Origin: Eriocheir sinensis
Taxonomy: Eukaryota; Arthropoda; Malacostraca; Decapoda; Varunidae
Length of the DNA stretch: 64,000 nt
NCBI RefSeq assembly: GCF_024679095.1
Contig: NW_026112148.1
Location: forward strand, 144,116 to 208,115
Direction of reading: 5' to 3'
Shown here piece by piece: positions 32,911 to 43,879 of this stretch. Position 1 is the first letter of the stretch. Each line of letters opens with the position of its first letter. Position numbers and translations under genes: made by a program. The notes beneath the pieces were generated by a model. It was not told the DNA's origin, ran no database searches, and saw nothing but the letters and a program-made list of their open reading frames with translations.

Positions 32911-34280
32911 CTGTAGCCTAAATTTAAATATAGGCATAATTTGATTTGTTTAAGGTATTAGTCTGGATTAAGTGTGTAAAATAAAATAAAAATAACATAT
33001 TGTTTGCATATAAAAATGTTAAAATAAATGTAACATGTGCCTCATGTACTTACAAGGACCAATGTGTACTACAGCCTAGATTTAGGTGTAGCCATGATAA
33101 TGTGTAAGGTTAACCTTATTGTTTGATATATATAGCATAATATATTTGTTTCAGTTTTCTCATTGTCCATTATCTTAATTAATCTCATCTCATCATCATG
33201 CTAACCAAACTTTTCTATACTGAGACTGGCACGGCTCTGGGGCGTTTCCCCACCTTGTGTGCTGGTCGAGATATGGAAAATATATCCTGTAACCTTCGGG
33301 GAGTTTTAGCCACAATGATGCTTACCAGTTAGCAGCCCCGCCAAGTCCACCTGTTCAAGATGTATCTCCAACCGTAGGAAGGCGAGGGTTGCGCGACCAA
33401 AAATCATTAAAAAAAAAAAATTATATTTAAAATAATGATAGCCACTCACAGCAGCTCAATAACCCAATGCTTCACCATAGAGCTTGCTCTATATCAGAAA
33501 TAATACGAGGAAACATAAATCGCGCGACGAAAGCGAAAGCGACGAGTATGAACCTAATATAACCTGTCCCCGGTACGTGTGATGGTTATAACCAGACTTA
33601 TTTAACCAAATGGTAATCTCCAGACAACTTCTCCCGTGAATTCATCTTCGCATCCATTAGTGAGTTCACACACTCAGGATCAAAGGACAATGGGTCTACC
33701 GGAAAGCGTGTCAAATTTTGAATCAAGTGGCGCATGACGTCATTAGGCTGGTGGGTTCAGCTATGATTTACGCCTCAGTACTCAGCCGGAAGCGGTGGTG
33801 TATGGGTTGCTTGTTCTTCTCGAATCACAATGCCTTGCAGTTGTTCAGTATCTGGCTGCAAGTCTGTGTTAAAAAAAGAGGGAACTCTGATGTTTCATAA
33901 GTTTCCGAATGATTAATCTTTGCAAGAGAATAGACATATAAGTACGATGCGGACCATAATAATAGACATACAAGTACCATAAGGACCTTAAGTAGAGGAA
34001 ACCTTATGGTACAAAGCAATATATTTTTTTCCACAGCTACAACAATTGGAGGACATGTTTGTATCTTACCATGGAGAAGGGGAACTAAAGCCCAGTAGGA
34101 ATATAATTTAAAAGCTGTCAAAAGATATTAATGAAATTATGAATTTACCATTAGATGTAATTACATATTTTGTAAGATGTAGACTTTTTTTTAGGATTAG
34201 GATTTTAAAAAGAGAAATCAATAATTCCAGAAAAAATAAGGAAGAAAATGAGCAAGCTGGTGAAAAAAAGTCAAATATGT
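32911..34280. other. AT-rich intergenic sequence with a dispersed repeat
   Basis: No gene is supported. The stretch contains the second copy of the block seen at 3385-3545 (here 33215-33345: ggggcgtttccccacc, cctgtaaccttcggggag). The rest is AT-rich unique-looking sequence. Confidence 0.5.
33215..33345 (+). repeat. Dispersed repeat, copy 2
   Basis: Same orientation as 3385-3545; shares ggggc-tttccccacc and ctgtaaccttcggggag. It lies about 300 bp beyond the last open segment downstream of Crypton-like copy 2. Confidence 0.6.
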
Positions 34281-34282
34281 GT

Positions 34283-34480
34283 TTTATTTACTTTTTTTTT
34301 TTTTACAACAAAGGAGGCAGCTCAAGGGCACAAAAAAAAAAAGCCCGCTAATCGCTGCTCCTAAAAAAGAATCAGAAGAGGTGGCCAAAAGCAAGGTCAG
34401 AATCGGAAGGAGAGGTGTCCTGATACCCTCCTCTTGAGAGAGTTCAAGTCGTAGGCAGGAGGGGAGGCGAAGGAGGGAAG
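34283..34480. repeat. Dispersed decapod-type repeat
   Basis: Starts with a T run and acaacaaaggaggcagctc, then an A run and agcccgctaatcgctgctcc, then gaaggagaggtgtcctgata. I recognise this as a repeat commonly seen in decapod transcripts (from memory, not checked). It is non-coding. Confidence 0.5.
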
Positions 34481-34623
34481 AGGTGTAGTCTCATCTCTTT
34501 GCAGAAAGTGATGCTGTTAATGCCAATAGAGAAAAAAATAGGTAAGTATATAAACAAGTGTATTAATAAGTTCTACCAATAATTAAGCAATAAACTTCGT
34601 TTTAAGAGAGTCAATATAACTAC

Positions 34624-36007
34624 CAAGGAAACGAGGAGGAATCTGGTTTGTCCCCTTCACCGTGGGTGGGTAAAAGTTTATATGGGGTCTTCGACCTCCT
34701 GGTCCTGGAAATAACAAGAAGAGAAAAAACAGACATGCATATAAACAATTTGCACCTATAATTGAGCAATAAACTTCTTCCTATGAGTAGTCAATATATT
34801 ACATACCAAGGGAAGCAAGGTGTATTTAGTACTATGTAGCACTCACCGCTCGAATCGCGTGTTCCTTCCCCTCAGTGACACATAAGAAAATGGTGCACTG
34901 CAGATAAAGACTTTAACATTCTGTATTTCCATGTTCATCGTCAGTACTTGTCTCTGTCCGCGTCGTGTCTTCAATGTTTATCTTTCTTGTTCTCGTTTAC
35001 CTTTGACTGTCCGTCTATGTCCTTTTGTTGTCCACCGTTACACATTGTTATACACATACACCAACACTCAAATGTTAACCTACACAAACAACATTCACAC
35101 AAACACGTTTTCTTTGTGTTGTGTTTGTCTCAATGACTTGTTGTATTTTTGTCCAATAAAGTAACCCTGGCGGATATGACTTCCTCTATCCGTGAACCGA
35201 TTAGCACTTAGAAAACTCGCTACCACCAACAACTACTCCTCCTTTTCACCTTGTGTAGGTTCTTGTGTGGCGTCTTGACTTTGTGGTCCTGTTAATAGTA
35301 AGACGATAAAAACAGATAAGTATATAAATAAGCTGTACCTGTAATTGAGCAATAAACTTCGTTTTAAGAAGAGTCAATATACCTACCATGGAAAACAAGG
35401 AGGAATCGGGTTTGTCCCCTTCACCTTGTGTGAGTAAAGCTTGTATGGGGTCTTTGACCTCCAGGTCCTGGAAAAAACAAGAAGAGAAAAATACTGTAAG
35501 TATATAAACAAGTCGCACCTATAATTGAGCAATAAACTTCCTATTATGCGTAGTCAATATACTACATACCAAGGGAAGCAAGGACGTCTGTGACTCCTCC
35601 TCCTCCTCCTCCTTTTGACCTAGTGTAGGTTCTTGTTGTGTCTCTTCGACCTTCTGGTCCTGTTAATAGTAAGAAGAAAAAACAGATAAGTATATAAATA
35701 AGTTGTACCTTTAATTGAGCAATGAGTTTCGTTTCATGAGGAGTCACTATACCTAACAAGGGAAGCAAGGAAGGGTCTGATTCCTCACTCTCTTCTTGGG
35801 TGGGTGCTTCGCCCTGGACTTCATCCACCTCCTGGTCTGCTAATAATTTTAAGAAAAAAAAATCAGGTAGGTATCAAAACAAGTTGTACCTATTAATTGA
35901 GTAATAAACTTTACATTAAAGGGACTCATTACACTTACGTTGTGGGGAAGGAATGATGGCTCTTCCCTTTCTTCTCCTGGAGGGGATAGGTGGTCGAAGT
36001 ATAAGGA
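34624..36007 (-). repeat. Tandem array of six exon-like modules
   Basis: Modules (minus strand): A 36007-35939, B 35836-35757, C 35659-35570, D 35467-35387, E 35288-34807 (split by an LTR), F 34704-34624. Each starts after an AG acceptor with gaccagg-type sequence and ends in cccttg or similar before gtatgt/gtaggt donors. Intervening introns are about 97-102 bp and similar to each other. C, D and F are multiples of three (90, 81, 81 nt), so the exons are phase-symmetric. They encode acidic peptides starting DQEV or DLEV and ending SLLPL. B has lost a base and its donor is altered; F has a stop codon. Confidence 0.65.
34835..35231 (+). mobile_element. Solo LTR, 397 bp, with 4-bp target duplication
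   Basis: Begins tgtagcactcaccgct and ends ctaccaccaaca. It is flanked by acta at 34831-34834 and at 35232-35235. A caataaa polyadenylation signal lies at about 35153-35159. It is homologous to the LTR at 43359-43823, which has a primer-binding-like sequence next to it, so this is the result of LTR-LTR recombination. It splits exon-like module E. Confidence 0.85.
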
Positions 36008-36720
36008 CTGTGGATGTATTGCAATGTGTATTTATTCTTTCAATTAACAGTCACAGTATATTATCATATAATAACAAATAATATCAATAAAAAGTATAGT
36101 AATTGCATAATACCTACCTCATACTCCTCAGTCGTTCTGATTATTTTACCCCCTCCATGATGTTTCTTAACTGGGACGCCTGGTCGTAATATCTTGCAGC
36201 AGTTTCTCTGGTGTGTGCTAGGGCCTGGGACACCTTCGAAGACTTTTCGCTATTCATTCCTTTACGGGATAGATATCTCCAAATGCTGGATATCCTCGAA
36301 GTCAGATTTTTGCTGACTCTGGGTGTCCTAATTTGAAAGTTCTGTTGAGAATTTTGGCCACTGCTGTAAACGGCAGCTGAAGCCCCGTTGCTTGATCGTC
36401 ATACACTGCCATTGCCCTGGTAACGGAAAACGGGATATATGTCCCGTTCTGCTCTTCCCAGGGTCAGCTTAGGCCTGTATTTTTCCAGGTAGATTCTGAA
36501 CACTAGGTCCTCCTCTCTGGATATTTAAGTAGCATTCCCTCCCCACTCGGGCAGTGTTATGGTCTTCCACGTAGTATATGAAAGATAAAGAAATTTTGTA
36601 AAATAATTAAAATCCCAGAGAAATTCTGGGATCATGGTATAATAATCATCTCTTTATGAATCAAATAAAATGCTATACATCATTAAAAGAAGACCAATGA
36701 GATAATGTTTTATATATTCT

Positions 36721-38490
36721 GTGAGGGCTGAACTAACACACACACACACACACACACGCTGGTATTTACACTCGGGGACAGTTACAAGGTTCATGCCTCT
36801 ATTGATTGTTATCCGCTACACCATCAGTTGTGGTTTTGATGCTTCACAACCCTGCCTTGCTTCGTCCACCGTCTCGAGGCTTTCTCTGCTTCACTTCCGG
36901 GATACACTGATTCCCCGGGGCAACGAGGCGAGTCTATGTTGGCGGGTTCTGCAGGGAGCACCATCAGAGCGGAGTTAACCACTGCACCACTATCAAGACC
37001 TTGAGAGTCCAAGCACCTCCCTCTCACCTTTGGGGTCAAGCAGCCACGTGGGCAACGGTCTGCTTGTGCCTCCCGTTCACCCTACCCGGTTCAGGGGTCT
37101 CCACGCCAGCTGACACTGCCTGTCCGTCGCGCGGATTCATCTGTTGATCTCACGTCATCAAGATCGGGTTCTCTGGTAGCTGCCATTCTACTCAGCCCGT
37201 AACCCTGCATCAACTGACGTCTTCAAGGCAGCTGTTCTACTGTCTTCCCTACACCCGAGGAACCACTCTCAGCTGCCGGGTCAGGCTGCCGCGTCACCTG
37301 TGTCCTGTCTGTCTAGTCGAGACCACGGGAATGTACTGGACTTATATTTATTATACATGCACTTACATTTGTTCTTGTTTGCTATAGTTCCTTATAAACC
37401 TGGTGAAGGTATAATCATACTTGGAATCGATTGAAGTAGGGGCCGACGTTCTGCTATCTTCAGTCAGTCCTATTACCATCAAAACCGTCTGGCCTTGACA
37501 TATTCACGCAACCATACCGCTCTTGATGGTGGCAGGCTATGCAGCTTCACACAGTTTGAAGGTAATGAGATATTTGGACCTCCTCCCGCTCCTCAATGTG
37601 GCGGCAGGCACGAGCAAATTCCTTAAGAGGCTTGCCATCCCCACCCTTGGGGTATCCCCCTCTTTAACGTTTTATTTTATTAAGTTCTTATAATGTGAAC
37701 TTTTGAAGAAGCTCCAGTATTCACTAGGAGGGAGCACAGTCTCGGCCTTCCTTGCCTTTGCTGCCGCCTGAAACTGAAACGTAATCGATGACGTCATAAC
37801 TGCGGTGCGTCATCTGGTTCACTTTCACCCTGCTCTAATGGTATAAAATGTACTAGAAAACCCTTATTTATTCTTATTCATGGTCAGATTTTGCGTTTTT
37901 TTTATTGCTAAGGATAAGTAATTAAATTAGGCAGCTGTTGTGTTGGCTAATAGTATACAATAACATAAATAATGTGAGAAACATGGTAAACAAGCTGCAG
38001 AAATATTATTTTGTTTACCATCGATGTTTACGTTTTCTTAACTTTTATTAACATTAGTTTTCTACAACTTAATTTACGGGGGTAACTAATCTTGTCATAT
38101 AATGAAAGTATTTTTTTTTTTTATACATGCATATATTGCATAATATTTACGCAATTTTTTAAATAAATGAATTTACCCTTACGAAACTTTCACTATAGAG
38201 CTTTATTGGCTTTTCTTTAATGTTATCACTTTCGTGGAAAATGTTTGGACCTCACCCGCGCAGACTTCACCCTCACTTTATCTTTTCGTATGTAGGCCAA
38301 AATCCACTTCTTCAAGGTGTGTTTGTCTCTAGGAAACCTAATGAACTTAATAACTTGACGACTTTCCGCAGTTGAGCCACTGTAACACCCATATACACCT
38401 CAAATCACCATTTTCACTGAGCATGCTACTTTGATAACATAGTGTTGTGCTGGAAGCTTCCCCCGGGGTCTGTGAGCCTCTGGAAGGAAT
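36721..38490. other. No gene seen; (AC)n tract
   Basis: An AC repeat lies at 36736-36756. 36760-37330 is moderately GC-rich with no recognisable frame. 37680-38450 is AT-rich. Upstream exons of the third tyrosine recombinase would be expected on the minus strand here but were not recognised. Confidence 0.5.
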
Positions 38491-38494
38491 AAAT

Positions 38495-38910
38495 AGGAAT
38501 ACATAGGAACATACACCAGAAGACCTGTCGGTCTATGGGGAGGGTGTCTGTTTACTAAAGCTACCACTAGTAAACTACGTGTGGTAGGACAGGATAGAAC
38601 AGATGAAGGCTACTCCCCACTCCCCTCCCCTCCGGCATCGTGCCGGCAGGAAATAGTTAGAAGAGAACACCATGTGCCTTTAAGGAAGAAAGGGACATGT
38701 AAATTTTACAGTAAAGAGAGAAATAAGAGGAAATTACTACCCTTAACTTACGCTACTGGTGACCTAAGCTGTGGGTGAAACTAATGTCTTCAGGTTGTAC
38801 TTGGGCTGCATGCTGCCTGAGACTGGCGAAAAGGGTCAGTAAACAGTGTATGTAGTTGTCATAAAAAAATATAAATAAATAAATAAATAAATAAATGAAT
38901 AAAAGCTAGT
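38495..38910 (+). repeat. Dispersed repeat ending in (AAAT)n
   Basis: Includes taggaacatacaccagaaga and cctgtcggtctatggggagg, followed by a body and an (AAAT)n tail at about 38868-38900. This resembles a LINE 3' end or SINE; it is non-coding. Confidence 0.55.
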
Positions 38911-38934
38911 ATTAAATTGGACTGCTCACGATGG

Positions 38935-41700
38935 GGTGAGATGTAGTTTCAGGGGTTACCGGTAGAGGCTTGATCCTCGTTTACCTTCGATACAGGGGTA
39001 CGCTCCAATATCCTGTTAACCTTACTGATCCCACATCTCACTGCCTGAAACATATGAAAAAGGGTCAGTAAAATCTTATATCCCTGAAATACTTATCCAA
39101 TGAAGACTTGAAGCTATTAATATTATGTGCGCTAACTACTAACGGTGGAAGTCTATTCCAGTGATCGACGACTCTATTATTGACATAACTTCTGCGCGCC
39201 AATGTGTTACATCGGTTTCCCTTTAGCTTCATACCGTTGCTGCGTGTTATTGTGTTGGTGTCTCTCTGAAATAGACTATCTGGGTTAATGTTTTCGAATA
39301 TATTAAGGATTTTGAACATTTAAATTAAGTTCCCTCTTACTCTTCGCTTCTTTAAAGAAAACATATCTAAACGCTTTAAACGCTCGTCATACGTCAAGTT
39401 ACGGAGCGCTGAAATTTGTTTGGTTGCTCGTCGCTGTATCCTTTCTAGCAAAACTTGATCTTTTATATACGTAATTCGGTGACCAGAACTGAACGGCGTA
39501 TTCTAGGCGTGGTCTTACAAATTCTAAATATAATCTGTTCATAAGTTCGGGTGATTTATAATCAAAGTTTCTAGCATCATATTCCCTTTTTTACTCGCCA
39601 CAGAACATTGATCACTCATTTTAAGAGTGTTACTGATAATGACACCAAGATATTTTTCTTGTTTTACTTCGATGAGCTCATGTCCTTGAAGCTGATATTT
39701 AAAGTTAGGATTCTTTTCATCTATGTGCATTACTTTACATTTATCTACGTTGAAACACATTTGCCATTTTTCGCTCTAATCGGCAAGTCTTATTAAGTCT
39801 GATTGGATGATCTCGCAATTTTTACTGTTCGTTACCGTACCTCCTAATTTGGTGTCGTCGGCGAATTTGGCTATTGTCACGTAAATTATGAATAGTGTTG
39901 GCCCCAGGACGGACCTTGGGGCGCGCCACTAGTTACGGGTTGCCAATCGGATGCTTCACCATTAAGAAGTACACGCTGTTCTCTGTCGGTGAGCCAGTCA
40001 TGAATCCACGCACATAGATCGTCACTAATACCGTGGGAACGCAGTTCTGAAATAAGCCTAACGTGGGGAACGTTATCAAACTCTTTCTGAAAGTCCAGGT
40101 AAATTACGTCATATGGGGCTCGGGCGTCCCAACTTGAATAAACGTCGTTGAAAAAAGTTAATAAGTTAGTAAGGCAAGATCGATTACTACGAAATCCATG
40201 CTGATTATCAGTTATCAAATCATTCGTTTCGAGGGTAACCTTGTCCTTTTTCCACTCTAGAGGCAGACAAGCCTGTGCTAATGACTTGTTGAACATTAAC
40301 GTTATGGGAACATTCTCTTAACACGCGAGGAGATAAATTGTCGGGGCCCGGAGATTTATTTGAATCTATTTTTTGCAGGTACGCACGCACTTCACTGATA
40401 TTGATTTCGGTCAACGCAAGCTTATGTTCTTCGGGGCCTTGAAAAATAGTCCTTGGGGCTGGGATCGATGTCATGTTCTCTTTTGTGAATACGCTACTAA
40501 AGGTTGAATTTAGGACCGACGCCATGCCTTTACCATCATTAATTGTATCGCCATTTACTAATAGTGGGGCGATATTTTTTTTTGTTTATTATTTTTTTTG
40601 CTTCTTATGTAACTGTAAATTTATATTTCTTATATATTTTTCTTTTTTCGACGATAATTTTCTGCAGGTTGTCATGATTTCATTATTCAAGGAATAGCCC
40701 GTGGAAAAATACCGCGGAAGTCCCCGCCATTTTGATTGAGAGAGCGAGAAGTAGTCACAGGACAGGCGGTGAAACTAGAAGGCGGTAACAGCTTGCTATT
40801 TCAAATCATATTCGTTATTACTCTCAAAGCTTTGAGCTATGTGTGGGATACATGACCCACTAATACTTAGTGCATGGTGTTAGGTTACTAATAAATAATA
40901 ATCCATAGCCGTTAGGGCGTTTTAGCTTAAGTGTTGCACAGAAAACGTGATGTCACTGTGGCGAGAGCTGGCATCTTGACCGCGGCCGGGGCGCTGAGCA
41001 TTGTGGGTACTGCTCGCTCCCCGCACGCCATTTTCCTCCGAGACTTCACCGCGTCGAGACGTCCCTCACCGGCCTCCCGTGCTTTCGCCCACCTACAGTT
41101 AAGTAATTTATTTGCATAGGTTGTTTTAAGATAGATAGCTAGGTTGCTGTGTGCCTGGAATTAATTAATTATTTCTTAATTTCCAAAGAGTTTCTTTGTT
41201 GCTTTAAATAAACTTAAGAGCAGGTTCATCTGGTCTTTGCTTAACCTATGGTAGTGTGATTGGTCATATATCTATATAATAAGGACTAGAGGGGCTGTGA
41301 GTCTGAGAACTCGATTTTTAGATATTTTATTTTATATTTTTATTGTTGAGAATTTACGTGATTTTTCGGAAGTCCAGACCTTTCAAGAACCTCACACAGG
41401 TAATTAGTCATCCATAACGGCTTTTGATTCTCTGTCCTTCGTGGCTTGAGTTTATTTACGCTTGCTGTGATTTGTGCAGTAAAACGATTATACATTTCTT
41501 GAACGCTGACGTTATTGAGCAAATGATTCCAATTTACTGAAGCCAATTCTCTCCTTAGATCCGTAAACTTTGCGTTACTATAGATAGGTATTAGGAGTGA
41601 GTTTTCTCGTGCTTTTGTTTCAATATTCAAAACTCATCTGATTATGTTGTGGTCACTGCTTGCAAATGGCTCGCCGAGTTCACACGCTCCGGGAGGAGCG
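38935..41700 (-). mobile_element. CR1/L2-like LINE, minus strand, with an insertion
   Basis: From right to left: end of the AP-endonuclease (SSDHNIIR near 41650) and linker (41630-41340, NAKFTDLRRELASVNWNHLL); then after an unrelated insertion VNGDTINDGKGMASVLNSTF (40560-40500), KSPGPDNLSPRVLRE, FRSNRSCLTNLLTFF, YLDFQKEFDNVPHVRL and VTSGAPQG; then MCFNVDKCKVMHID and the C-terminal YVNNRVVDHWNRLPPLVVSA (about 39170-39120). Several frame changes exist and the FADD catalytic stretch near 39860 is broken. The copy is non-functional. It is the same general family as the LINE at 24762-27175. Confidence 0.75.
40573..41343. other. Unidentified insertion inside the CR1-like LINE
   Basis: The LINE frame stops at about 40573 and resumes at 41343. 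The 770-bp insert starts with T-rich sequence and contains a GC-rich middle (ccgcggccggggcgctgagc). I see no domain; it may be a non-autonomous element. Clear terminal repeats were not found. Confidence 0.4.
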
Positions 41701-42180
41701 ATCAGGAGGGCGGGGCGCCCCGCAGATTCAAGTCAAGAAAATGACTACCGCTATAATAATTAACGATTCGTAACTCCGTATAGACAATAACAAGAAGACA
41801 CAGTTTCTCAAGTTCCTCGCGTACGCTGAACCGTTTTCTCTCATTCAAGCCTCACCAAGTTCTCTAACAATATTAGCGGAGACCCTTGTCATTTAATGTC
41901 GCTCCTCGCGAAATACTTCGTACTATAGTCAAGCCCTTTCAAATAGTCCGTTTAGGCGTTAGATTCTGCGGGTACTTTCCTACCCTCTGCTATTTGCCAC
42001 ACACTCCTAACATCTATCGCTTCCTCCTCTCATAGGTTACCTATAGAGGTTTTGCAGCTGATGTCATTAATGGGGGGGAGGAGGTAGCCCGGGCCTGCAC
42101 GGCCATCATGGTGGTCAGTGGCAGTGGTCACTTATCAAAGCAAACCTTGGTGGGGGCTCCACAGGTGCTCTGTGTTCGTC

Positions 42181-42354
42181 ATGGGATACGTATGCTGTGC
42201 GATTGGATGTTCTAACCGACACGGGAGAGATGCTGTGTCATTTTATAGATTTCCAGCGAATCCAGAAGGGCGGGGAAGTGGATAGCAGCTGTGAGGAGGG
42301 AAAACTGGCGGCCGTCTGCTTCATCTCGACTCTGCAGTGCTCATTTTGTCAGAG
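42181..42354 (+). pseudogene. THAP-type zinc-finger exon
   Basis: THAP domains (C2CH fingers) occur in P-element transposases and host THAP proteins and bind DNA. The frame begins MGYVCCAIGCSNRHGRDA, continues VSFYRFPANPEGR, then after a one-base insertion in a cggggaag run reads KWIAAVRRENW and SRLCSAHFVRG, up to a donor gag|gtaaat at 42355. The C..C and C-x2-H ligands and the central Trp are present. No following exon or transposase core was recognised, so it is either the first exon of a dead P-like element or a host-gene fragment. Confidence 0.6.
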
Positions 42355-42697
42355 GTAAATATTACAGGCAAGAATGATTAGATTATTACATGAGGTAACA
42401 CTCATTTAGGTATTGCCCCGGGTCCCCTAGCTTATTGTGTGGCGGGGGATTACTCTGGAACAGGATTCATGAGCTGGCGGAGGTAAACACGCATGGCGGC
42501 GCTCAAGCAGGGGAAGAAAATAGGAAAGGAAATTCAGTGGAGGCAAAGTGCACAGAGGGACAGAGCTCGAGAGTGCTGGGTGGAGTATATATGTGTACGC
42601 AAGGAAGTGACCCTCAAAGAGTGCGTAGTGTAAGGTGACTTGCCGTCACCTGCCCTCACCTGTTTGCCTGCCTGTGCTGCCTACCTGGGCATCACTG

Positions 42698-42985
42698 GTC
42701 AACAACAGGAGATCGGCCAGGCAGAGGGACAGCCAGTCAACCGACCAGCCAGACAGCCAGCCAACCAAACAATCAACCAGTCAACCAGCCAGCCAGCCAA
42801 CCAATCAGCCAGTCAGTCAACCACCCAGTCAGTCAACCAGTCAGCCAGTCAGCCATCCAGTCGGTCAGTTAGACAGACAGTCAGTTTACCAATCAGCCAG
42901 CCAATCAACCCACCAGGCAACCAGTCAACCCACCAGTCAACCAGACAGCCAGCCAGCTAGACAGCCAGTCTACCAGTCTCCTCCT
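42698..42985 (+). repeat. Tetranucleotide (YCAR-type) array
   Basis: About 285 bp of 4-base units such as cagc, cagt, caac and cagg. All forward frames are open and give Ser/Gln/Pro/Thr/Asn-rich translations; this is repeat-driven, not a gene. Confidence 0.85.
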
Positions 42986-43039
42986 CTAAACGCACTGATT
43001 TTTTCGATGTATCTTAGCTTCGCAGCATCCTCAAGCGAT

Positions 43040-43358
43040 CTCGCGTAATCACTTAACACAAATGATGCTGAAGGTCCTGCCATTTGCCCGCGGGTAATGA
43101 CTTGGGGATGGGGCACACGTGGTCCGTCTGCTCACTCTGCTGGGGAGGTGACCACCAATGGGTGTAATGCTTCTCCCGACCTGAAAGGCTCAGCCTCACG
43201 ATCCCCAAACGGGGGGTGAAGATTTTTGCCCCAGGAGAGGGTAGGACGAATGAATCAGATGCTTCTGACTCAGGTCCACCCTCTGGGAGAGAGTGCCCTT
43301 GAAACGGCACCGGTTTTAAGCCACATTGAACCATAGCAACACTGCAGGGGTCACCAAT
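43040..43358 (-). pseudogene. 5' internal part of an LTR retrotransposon
   Basis: Directly inside the LTR, the minus strand reads attggtgacccctgcagtg, a primer-binding-site-like sequence of the tggtgacccc type common in Ty3/gypsy and BEL elements. It is followed by an ORF from 43334 (MVQCGLKPVPFQGH). The ORF ends at 43053 without gag domains; the rest of the element is missing. It is adjacent to the tetranucleotide array. Confidence 0.55.
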
Positions 43359-43823
43359 TGTTGGTGGTAGCGAGTGTTCTAAGAGCTAATCGGTTCACAG
43401 ATAAAGAAAGTCATATCCGCCAGGGTTACTTTATTTTGGCAAACATACACAGGTCATTAAGACAAACACAACACATATAATAGGTGTCTGTTTGTGTATG
43501 GATTTGTGTGAATGTTGTCTGTGTAGGTTGACATTTAAGTGTTGGTGTATATGTGGAACAATATGTATGAGGAGTGTATAGCAGGACGTGGACGGACAGT
43601 AGAAGATAAACGAGAACAAGAAAAGTTAACAATGAAGACGCGACACGGACTACAGAGAGCGCGACGAGATACACGGACAGCATACATAGATGGCACAGGG
43701 GACTAGGACAAGGGTAGTCTTTTATATTTTATATGAAAACACTAAGAAATATATGCTTGTAGCGCCTCATTTTCTTAGTCACCTGGGGGGAAGACCACAC
43801 GGCTCTCAGCGGTGACTGCTACA
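43359..43823 (-). repeat. LTR, 465 bp, minus strand
   Basis: On the minus strand it runs tgtagcagtcaccgct ... ctaccaccaaca, matching both ends of the solo LTR at 34835-35231 and a shared caataaagtaaccctgg-type interior. It is longer by about 70 bp through internal insertions. Confidence 0.75.
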
Positions 43824-43879
43824 AGCGTACAGACCTGTAACCGACCAAAAGAGCACCCTCCCCTGTTACGCGGTACAGT

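Larger units (their letters stand above)
34600..36720 (-). pseudogene. Third tyrosine recombinase (C-terminal part) with a duplicated-exon tail
   Basis: Minus strand. About 36570-36118 encodes VEDHNTARVGREC...VFRIYLEKYRP, then GHPESAKI, SRISSIWRYLSRKGM and the box ALAHTRETAARYYDQ, equivalent to HKTAALG...YVKYFRP and AGHSLHTALRYYDF in the copy at 4128. It therefore retains the catalytic basic residue, His/Arg region and nucleophile Tyr, and belongs to a different subfamily. Frame changes occur near 36300-36330 and in a run of five G near 36145. The exon ends at 36118 (gag|gtaggta). It is followed by exon A (36007-35939; acceptor atccacag, donor gtaagtgt) and further modules down to 34624. The N-terminal exons upstream of 36720 were not found. 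Confidence 0.6.

Noticed and set aside
36824..37039. N-terminal exon of the third tyrosine recombinase
   Set aside because: The minus-strand frame here lacks zinc-finger or recombinase motifs, and splice phase could not be matched.
42635..43048. Long open frames rich in Ser, Gln and Pro
   Set aside because: Produced by the tetranucleotide array, open in more than one forward frame, with no start context or domain.
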